From positions 1-10,520 of the forward strand of contig JACQRE010000083.1 in the NCBI GenBank assembly GCA_016206585.1: a stretch of 10,520 nt of DNA. Direction: 5' to 3'. A program made the translations under genes and the position numbers. Within the stretch, counting starts at the first letter, position 1. Each line of letters opens with the position of its first letter. This document shows positions 1-4,822 of this stretch, in pieces. The notes beneath the pieces were generated by a model that saw only the letters and a list, made by a program, of their open reading frames with translations, had not been told where the DNA came from and did no database searches. Source of the stretch: Candidatus Omnitrophota bacterium (GTDB lineage Bacteria > Omnitrophota > Gorgyraeia > Aquiviventales > Aquiviventaceae).

Positions 1-112
1 ACGCAAAGGCCATCCCCTCCGAGCGCGCGTAGAGCCGGAACGGCAGGTCTGTGCAGTTCGCCATCTGCGACTTCACCACAAGTGGAAGCCACATCCCTTT
101 TAACGAGATCAT
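1..112 (-). CDS. tRNA-dihydrouridine synthase, N-terminal fragment (partial, runs off the left edge)
   Basis: Translating the minus strand from the ATG at 112 gives about 37 residues. They include LVVKSQMANCTDLPFRLYAR, which matches the N-terminal FMN-binding strand of the Dus family, where the usual form is P-M-A-G-x-T-D-x-P-F-R. Dus enzymes reduce specific uridines in the tRNA D-loop with FMN and NADPH in the cytosol. The catalytic Cys lies outside the window, so the subfamily cannot be given. The canonical Pro before Met is Gln here and Gly-Val is Asn-Cys, which suggests a divergent branch. The next in-frame ATG is at 94; 112 is preferred because it is the only upstream in-frame start before a stop codon and it adds a plausible leader (MISLKG). 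No good ribosome binding site is visible before either. The gene is divergent from the ABC exporter. The family call is fairly safe from one conserved block but rests on a short piece. Confidence 0.66.
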   Translation of the reverse strand, partial: MISLKGMWLPLVVKSQMANCTDLPFRLYARSEGMAFA

Positions 113-148
113 CTCATCATGCGCTGTGTGATGTGTTGCGGGTCATGT

Positions 149-158
149 GTGACGTCAC
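149..158. promoter_or_regulatory. Perfect 10-bp palindrome in a divergent intergenic region
   Basis: GTGACGTCAC reads the same on both strands. It lies between the divergent starts at 112 (minus) and 213 (plus), about 36 bases upstream of the extended -10 box of the exporter. A position like this suits a dimeric regulator. It resembles a TGTGA/TCACA pair with only two bases between the halves, too close for the usual Crp/Fnr spacing. Function is inferred from position and symmetry only. Confidence 0.35.
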
Positions 159-193
159 TGACACCCTCGTCATCGGATCGTGCCTGGTCATTA

Positions 194-202
194 TGCTATA
201 CT
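194..202 (+). promoter_or_regulatory. Extended -10 promoter element of the ABC exporter gene
   Basis: TGCTATACT fits the extended -10 form TGnTATAAT with one mismatch. No good -35 hexamer is seen 16-18 bases upstream, which is tolerated for extended -10 promoters. The predicted transcription start, about 7 bases downstream, falls near 209, only 3-4 bases before the ATG at 213. The message would be nearly leaderless, and no Shine-Dalgarno sequence precedes that ATG. On the other strand CATAAT (190-195) could serve as a -10 for the divergent dihydrouridine synthase gene. Confidence 0.5.
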
Positions 203-212
203 CGTACCCCTG

Positions 213-1985
213 ATGCCAGCCCCGTCGGTCAATTTACTCAAGCACCACGCCGCTCCGCGCAGCGTGCGGCGGTTCCTCGGCTACGTGCGGCCGTACCGAC
301 GCGTGCTGGGCCTGGCGGTCGCCTGCGGGATCGTGCGCTACCTCGTGCCGCTCGCACTCCCCTGGAGCGTCAAGATCCTGGTCGACGACTTCCTCGCGCC
401 GGGGTCTACGATGCCGCACGCGCGCCTCCACCTCGTCATGGCCAGCCTGTGCGCCCTCTATGCGGTGTACGCCCTGGCCAGCTATTGGCGCTCCTACCTG
501 GCGGGGCTCGCCGGCCACCGGGTGATCTTCGACCTGCGCCAGGCGCTCTACCTGCACGTCCAGCGCATGAGCTTGAGCTTCTTCGACCGGGAACGGATCG
601 GCGCGGTCGTCTCGCGCATGACGACCGACATCGCCTCGGCGCAGAACTTCGTCGGGGCGGCGTTCGTCAACACCGTGATGGACGGCTCGTGCGTCGCGGT
701 CATCATTGGCCTCCTGTTCGCCGTCCACCCACGCCTGGCCCTCGTGTCGCTGGCCGTGCTGCCGTGCTACGCCCTCTCGACCTACCACCTCCAAAAGCGC
801 ATCCGCGAGAAGAGCCGCGCGATCCACCGGCAGCTCCAGGAGATCTCCGGCGACCTCCACGAACAGTTCGCCGGCATCTCGACGATCCAGGCGTTCACGC
901 AGGAGGCGGCCGAGGCGCACGAGTTCCGCACGCAGAGCGAGGAGTACTTCGGCACCGTGATGGACAACGTGCGGCTCCAGTCGGTGGCGCTGGGAGTGAC
1001 CGGATTCCTCACGGCGCTGGGGCCCATCCTCGTGCTGTGGTTTGGCGCCACCGAGGTGTGGGCCGGACGGCTGAGCGTGGGTTCGCTCATGGCGTTCTAC
1101 GGCTACCTGGGGCTCCTCTACCAGCCGATCCAGCGGCTGACCGAGCTGAACCTCATCGTCGCGAACAGCCTCGCGGCGATGGACCGCATCTTCGAGGTGT
1201 TCGACACCTTCTCGGAAGTGCAGGAGCGTCCTCAGGCGGCGGCCCTGCCCCGCGCGCGGGGCGAGGTGCGGTTCGAGGGCGTCACGTTCCGGTACGTCGG
1301 GCGCGGACCGGTGCTGGAGCGGTTCCATCTGACGATCCCCGCCGGGGCCACCGTCGCACTCGTGGGTCCCAGCGGAGCCGGTAAGTCCACGGTGGTGCGG
1401 CTGCTGCCCCGCTTCTATGACGTCACGGACGGGCGCATCACGATCGACGGCGTGGACATCCGGCACGCCACCCTGAAGTCGCTGCGCGAGCAGATCGCGA
1501 TCGTCTCCCAGGAGCCGATCCTCTTCAGCGGGACGATCTGGGAGAACCTGCGCTACGGCCGCCCGGACGCGACGGAGGCACAGGTCCGCGCGGCGGCGCG
1601 CGCCGCGTTTGCCGAACCGTTTATTGAGCAGCTGCCGAAGGGCTACGACACGGAGATCGGCGAACGCGGCGTGCGCCTCTCGGGCGGGCAGAAACAGCGG
1701 CTGGCTATCGCGCGGGCGTTTCTGAAGGATGCCCCGATCCTAATTCTGGACGAGCCCACCTCGGCGCTCGACGCGGAGTCGGAGGAGCTGGTCAAGCAGG
1801 CGCTCATCCGGCTGCTCGAGGGACGCACGGCGCTGATCATCGCGCACCGGCTCTCCACGATCGAGCACACCGATCTCGTCGTCGTGCTGGACGGGGGCCG
1901 GATCATCGAGCAGGGCCGCCATGACGAGCTGTTACGGCGGCCGGCGGGCCTGTACCGCCGCTACGCCGAGCTGTCGCTCACCTGA
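213..1985 (+). CDS. MsbA-like ABC exporter, fused membrane and ATPase domains
   Basis: This 590-residue protein has the half-transporter layout of MsbA/BmrA-type exporters: a six-helix transmembrane domain at roughly residues 20-310, then a nucleotide-binding domain. The ATPase motifs are intact: Walker A GPSGAGKST at 385-393, the signature LSGGQ at 489-493, Walker B ILILDE ending at D513-E514, D-loop SALD, and the switch His in AHRLST at 545. It would act as a homodimer in the inner membrane, flipping lipid A-like lipids, or exporting lipids or drugs; the substrate cannot be told from sequence. A GTG at 180 would add 11 residues, but it lies upstream of the predicted -10 box, so the ATG at 213 is chosen. 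The gene stands alone on the plus strand, divergent from the dihydrouridine synthase gene and convergent with the aquaporin gene. No motif is missing. Confidence 0.92.
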   Translation: MPAPSVNLLKHHAAPRSVRRFLGYVRPYRRVLGLAVACGIVRYLVPLALPWSVKILVDDFLAPGSTMPHARLHLVMASLCALYAVYALASYWRSYLAGLAGHRVIFDLRQALYLHVQRMSLSFFDRERIGAVVSRMTTDIASAQNFVGAAFVNTVMDGSCVAVIIGLLFAVHPRLALVSLAVLPCYALSTYHLQKRIREKSRAIHRQLQEISGDLHEQFAGISTIQAFTQEAAEAHEFRTQSEEYFGTVMDNVRLQSVALGVTGFLTALGPILVLWFGATEVWAGRLSVGSLMAFYGYLGLLYQPIQRLTELNLIVANSLAAMDRIFEVFDTFSEVQERPQAAALPRARGEVRFEGVTFRYVGRGPVLERFHLTIPAGATVALVGPSGAGKSTVVRLLPRFYDVTDGRITIDGVDIRHATLKSLREQIAIVSQEPILFSGTIWENLRYGRPDATEAQVRAAARAAFAEPFIEQLPKGYDTEIGERGVRLSGGQKQRLAIARAFLKDAPILILDEPTSALDAESEELVKQALIRLLEGRTALIIAHRLSTIEHTDLVVVLDGGRIIEQGRHDELLRRPAGLYRRYAELSLT

Positions 1986-1987
1986 GC

Positions 1988-2115
1988 AAGTCAAAAGTCA
2001 AAAGGAAAAAGTCAAAACCACAAGTCAAAAGTAAAAAGTAAGAACGGAAACGCCGCGGCTCTTACTTTTGACTTTTAGCTTGTGGTTTTGACTTTTGACT
2101 TTTACCTTTTGACTT
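1988..2115. repeat. AT-rich imperfect inverted repeat of AAGTCAAAA-type units between convergent genes
   Basis: The 142-base gap between the exporter stop and the aquaporin stop is filled by short units such as AAGTCAAAA and AAAAGTAAAA on the left and their complements on the right, around a GC-rich centre (about 2044-2060). An 18-bp arm, 2007-2024 against 2079-2096, is perfect. So is a 9-bp inner arm, 2034-2042 against 2061-2069. The base composition is very unlike the neighbouring coding DNA. Between two convergent genes it could act as a bidirectional terminator, since each strand ends in a T-rich arm. Units of this kind occur as intergenic repeats in several GC-rich environmental genomes. 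It is not a CRISPR array: the units are too short and there are no unique spacers. Confidence 0.75.
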
Positions 2116-2127
2116 GAAACCTGGCAC

Positions 2128-2805
2128 TTAGCGTTTCTTTAAGAACATCAACGTGTAGAGCAGTCCCGCCATGGTGCCGCCGAGCACAGGACCGATCCAA
2201 TAGATGAGGTGGTGATCCCACACCCCGGCCACCAGCGCCGGCCCGAAGGCGCGCGCAGGGTTCATGGCGGCTCCCGTCAGCGGGCCGCCGACGAGGATGT
2301 CGAAGATCAGCACGGTACCAATGCCGAATCCCCCGATGGCGTTCCAGGTGCCCTTGGGATCGATCGCCGTCCCGAACACCGCCAGCACGAGGAAGAACGT
2401 CAGCACGATCTCCACCAGCGTGCCCTGGACCGCGTTGATGCCCACCCCAAGGCTTGGCGTCCCCAAATGCACCGGCTGCCAGACGTGCTCCGGGAAGATC
2501 ACGCCGAGGAAGAACCCCGCGATGGCGGCCCCCGCCAGCTGCGCGATCACGTAGAGACAGGCCCGCTCCCCCTCGATCTTCCTCGCCGCCGCCACGCCGA
2601 TCGTCACCGCCGGGTTGAAGTGGCCACCCGAGACGTGTCCCAGGGCGGAGACCATGACGGCCAGCACGGTGCCGTGGGCGATGGCGATGCCCAGCAGCCC
2701 CAGCTCCCCGCCGGTCCACTGATTCGTGCAGACCGCCCCGGCCCCGATGAAGCAGAGCGCGAAGGTCCCCAGCAACTCCGCAACCGCCGCTTTCCAGAGG
2801 TCCAT
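2128..2805 (-). CDS. Aquaporin (MIP family channel) with a tonoplast-type selectivity filter
   Basis: This 225-residue protein is full length for the family. It has both pore half-helix motifs: SGGHFNPAVT with NPA at 64-66, and AAMNPARAFGP with NPA at 182-184. The alternating hydrophobic stretches fit six membrane helices. Counting from the NPA boxes, the aromatic/arginine filter is His44, Ile170, Ala179 and Arg185. E. coli AqpZ has Phe, His, Thr, Arg and GlpF has Trp, Gly, Phe, Arg. The set seen here is the one known from plant tonoplast intrinsic proteins, which pass water and often ammonia, urea or peroxide. Substrate is therefore open. The ATG at 2805 has a strong AGGAGG at 2811-2816, five bases upstream. 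The gene starts 15 bases after the tandem-receiver gene and is the last of the minus-strand array, ending at the inverted repeat. It may be the channel output of the signalling module, but only gene order says so. Confidence 0.9.
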   Translation of the reverse strand: MDLWKAAVAELLGTFALCFIGAGAVCTNQWTGGELGLLGIAIAHGTVLAVMVSALGHVSGGHFNPAVTIGVAAARKIEGERACLYVIAQLAGAAIAGFFLGVIFPEHVWQPVHLGTPSLGVGINAVQGTLVEIVLTFFLVLAVFGTAIDPKGTWNAIGGFGIGTVLIFDILVGGPLTGAAMNPARAFGPALVAGVWDHHLIYWIGPVLGGTMAGLLYTLMFLKKR

Positions 2806-2820
2806 GCACCCCTCCTGTTG

Positions 2821-3588
2821 TTAGTCGGTTTCCATCCCCAGCAGCACTTTGGAGAGCACGATGGTCTCGAGGTATTCCAGGCTGAACGGCTTGGAGACGT
2901 AGTCGTAGGCGCCGGCGGCCAGGGCTCCGCGGGCCATCACTTCTTCGCCGCCACCGGAGATCATGACGACGGGCAGTGCTGGGTGCGCGGCCTTGATCTT
3001 CTTCAGCGCCATCACGCCGTCCATCCCCGGCATGTTGACGTCGAGCAGGACCAGCGCGGGGCGCTTCGCCAGCGCCTTCAACCCCTCCTCGCCGGAGCCC
3101 GCCACCAGCACGCGCAGCCCCTTGGACTGGAAGAACGTCTTGAGCAGCTCCTGGATCTGCACGTCGTCATCCACGACGAGCAGCGTCCCGCCGATCCCGG
3201 CCGGCTCCGCACTCGATCCGCCCGGGTGCCGGGCGAGCAGCGGCTCCACGCGGTCGAGGATGCGCCCCGCACCCCAAGCGTGCGAGACGACCCCGACGAT
3301 CGCCAGCCGCTGCAGCTCCGCCGGTGAGACCGTCTTCTGCTCGGAGTCCTCCAGCAGGATAATCGGCACCTCGCTGTCAAATTCACGGATGCGCGCCGCC
3401 GTTTCCAGTCCCGACAGCCCCGGCAGTGCGACGTCGAGCAGCACCAGCTGCGGGCGCTGCGCCTTCAGCATCTCCAGCGCCTGGCCGCCGGTGCCTGCGG
3501 TGGACACCGCATGGCCCTTGCGCGTCAGCGCGTCATAGAGCGCTTCGCGCATCTTCACGTCGTCATCGACCACCAGCACCTTCGGCAT
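2821..3588 (-). CDS. Tandem receiver (REC-REC) response regulator, first receiver degenerate
   Basis: The 255-residue protein consists of two CheY-like receivers joined by a short Gly/Pro/Ser-rich linker (about 121-133), with no DNA-binding or enzymatic output domain. REC1 (about 1-120) has the acidic residues D8-D9 and phospho-acceptor D52. However, the switch Thr/Ser is replaced (IILLED, Glu80) and the conserved Lys-Pro is replaced by His-Ala at about 103-104. REC2 (about 134-250) is canonical: D140-D142, acceptor D183, Ser211 and K233-P234. The protein may be a phosphate sink, relay or adaptor, with REC1 for binding and REC2 for phosphorylation. The ATG at 3588 follows AAAGGA at seven bases' spacing and starts exactly at the receiver's first strand. 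An open frame extends upstream to 3945, but that part lies inside the kinase-like gene and shows no domain. It follows that gene by 35 bases and precedes the aquaporin by 15. Confidence 0.88.
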   Translation of the reverse strand: MPKVLVVDDDVKMREALYDALTRKGHAVSTAGTGGQALEMLKAQRPQLVLLDVALPGLSGLETAARIREFDSEVPIILLEDSEQKTVSPAELQRLAIVGVVSHAWGAGRILDRVEPLLARHPGGSSAEPAGIGGTLLVVDDDVQIQELLKTFFQSKGLRVLVAGSGEEGLKALAKRPALVLLDVNMPGMDGVMALKKIKAAHPALPVVMISGGGEEVMARGALAAGAYDYVSKPFSLEYLETIVLSKVLLGMETD

Positions 3589-3608
3589 CGCGCGATCCTT
3601 TCGTGTCT

Positions 3609-3622
3609 TAGAACCGGTTCTA
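3609..3622. promoter_or_regulatory. Perfect 14-bp palindrome between kinase-like and tandem-receiver genes
   Basis: TAGAACCGGTTCTA is fully self-complementary. It lies in the 35-base gap, one base after the kinase-like gene's stop codon and about 20 bases before the tandem-receiver start. As DNA it could be an operator for a dimeric protein. As RNA it could form only a five-pair stem with a CCGG loop, weak for a terminator and without a U-tract. Function is unknown. Confidence 0.4.
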
Positions 3623-3623
3623 G

Positions 3624-4409
3624 CTATGTGGCCGCCGGTGCGGCGGCCGTGGGGAAGCTCAGGTGCACGGTCGTGCCGCGCCCCGGGGCCGTCTCGACGG
3701 CGATCGAACCGTGCTGCTGCTCCATCAATCCTGCGACGACGGCCAGCTCCAACCCGTTGCCCAGGCCCGCCTGCCGCTTCATGAAAAAGGGCTCGAACAT
3801 CCGCCGCACCAGCGCGCGATCGACGCCGCGCCCGGCACCCCGCACCGAGATGCGCAGCCGCGCGCGGCGGCCGGGAGACGCCACGCGCGCGGCGCGCACG
3901 GTCACGGCAGCCCCCTCCGGCGTCCCGGCGGCGGCAAACGCGCACAGCAGTGCGAGGATCCGCTCCAAGCTCTCCGGATCTAGTATCGCGTACTGCGGCC
4001 CAGAGTCAACTGCGACGTGGAGGGCGGCCTTGGCCCCCAGCTGCGGCTGCAGGCGCGCGGCCGCCCGCTGGAGGACCGGCCCGACGTCCACGGCCTGCGT
4101 CACCGGGGGGTTGCGGCGCCCGATCGCCAGGAGGTCGGCCACCAAGCGCTTCGCCCGGTGCGAAGCGGTCAGGATCTCCTCGACGCTGTCGAGTACGGCG
4201 GGGTCGTTGCGGTGCTGCGCGCGCAGCAGCTCCGCGAAGCCGAGGATCACCTGGAGGAGATTGCTGAAGTCGTGCGCGACCCCCCACGCGAACTGGATGA
4301 CCGCTTCGGAGTGGGGCGTTGGACGAGCACCCGGGCGTGCTCCGCGGCGCTGGGTGGAGCCCCGGAGCGGCCCGTTGAGGCGCGAACGCTCAAGCGGAGG
4401 TCGTGGCAT
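3624..4409 (-). CDS. Small soluble histidine-kinase-like protein with eroded ATP-binding site
   Basis: The 261-residue product has a basic, Pro/Arg-rich N-terminus, then a DHp helix with the H-box WGVAHDFSNLL (His46), of the kind seen in kinases with an AHDFNNLL motif. A GHKL ATPase-like fold follows (about 108-254). Several ATP-site residues are lost. By alignment to the usual N-box (LLNLAVNAR), both Asn positions are Leu154 and Phe158. The G1 Asp (normally DxGxG) is Gly191 in SVRGAGRGV. The G2 region (GLGNGLELAVV, 215-225) and the FEPFF segment remain. It probably cannot bind Mg-ATP normally, so it may be a phosphotransfer scaffold or a pseudokinase. There is no membrane segment. The ATG at 4409 lies inside the upstream regulator gene (20-base overlap), and an in-frame stop just before it makes it the first possible ATG. 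Translational coupling is likely. Ordinary divergence with retained weak activity cannot be excluded. Confidence 0.82.
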   Translation of the reverse strand: MPRPPLERSRLNGPLRGSTQRRGARPGARPTPHSEAVIQFAWGVAHDFSNLLQVILGFAELLRAQHRNDPAVLDSVEEILTASHRAKRLVADLLAIGRRNPPVTQAVDVGPVLQRAAARLQPQLGAKAALHVAVDSGPQYAILDPESLERILALLCAFAAAGTPEGAAVTVRAARVASPGRRARLRISVRGAGRGVDRALVRRMFEPFFMKRQAGLGNGLELAVVAGLMEQQHGSIAVETAPGRGTTVHLSFPTAAAPAAT

Positions 4410-4803
4410 CCGTCACCGTCTGGGGCGGCCCGCCGGAGCGCTCAAGGAGCGTCTTCACCTTCTCGAGCAGCTCCTCAAGCTGGAACGGCTTGGTCAGGAA
4501 CGCGTCGGCGCCCGCCTGCAGGCCGGTGTCCTGGTCCTGCCGCTGGGCCTTGGCGGTCAACATCAGAATCGGAATCTGCCGGGTCTTGGGATCCTGCTTC
4601 AGCGTCGAGCAGACTTCCACGCCGTTCATCTTGGGCAGCATGACGTCCAGCACGATCAGCTCCGGCAGCGCCTCGCGCGCGATCGTCAGCCCCTCGAGCC
4701 CGTCGACGGCGACGGTCACCTCGTAGCCGGCCACTTCGAGCTGCTTGCGCACGATCTTCGCGATGCTCGGCTCGTCGTCCACCACCAACAGTCGGCGTTT
4801 CAT
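4390..4803 (-). CDS. Single-domain response regulator (CheY/DivK-like)
   Basis: The 137-residue protein is one receiver domain with every functional residue in place: acidic pair D9-D10, phospho-acceptor D53 in LIVLDVMLPKMNG, switch Thr83, and Lys105 in TKPF. A short tail of about 15 residues (SGGPPQTVTDATTSA) has no recognisable domain. It would be phosphorylated by a cognate histidine kinase in the cytoplasm, most simply the full kinase encoded 19 bases upstream, and pass the signal on by protein contact, since it has no output domain. The ATG at 4803 has an AGGAG about nine bases upstream. Its 3' end overlaps the kinase-like gene by 20 bases. It is the only fully canonical stand-alone receiver in the module, which makes it the likely central carrier. 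Confidence 0.93.
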   Translation of the reverse strand: MKRRLLVVDDEPSIAKIVRKQLEVAGYEVTVAVDGLEGLTIAREALPELIVLDVMLPKMNGVEVCSTLKQDPKTRQIPILMLTAKAQRQDQDTGLQAGADAFLTKPFQLEELLEKVKTLLERSGGPPQTVTDATTSA

Positions 4804-4822
4804 CGGTACGGTCTCCTCTTCC

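Noticed and set aside
148..159. Crp/Fnr binding site
   Set aside because: TGTGA and TCAC halves are present, but only two bases separate them instead of about six, so the usual regulator geometry is not met.
180..212. GTG at 180 as the exporter start
   Set aside because: It lies upstream of the predicted extended -10 element and has no ribosome site; the ATG at 213 directly begins the plausible protein.
234..1466. Long open frame on the minus strand opposite the ABC exporter
   Set aside because: It is a GC-rich shadow of the exporter with low-complexity Arg/His/Glu content and no domain; the plus-strand frame has every ABC motif.
1988..2115. CRISPR array
   Set aside because: The repeat units are only about 8-10 bases, vary in spacing, are inverted about a centre, and have no unique spacers.
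2209..3327. Plus-strand open frame of about 370 codons across the aquaporin and tandem-receiver genes
   Set aside because: It crosses two well-supported minus-strand genes, is rich in Arg, His and Gln in the pattern of antisense GC-rich frames, and has no recognisable domain.
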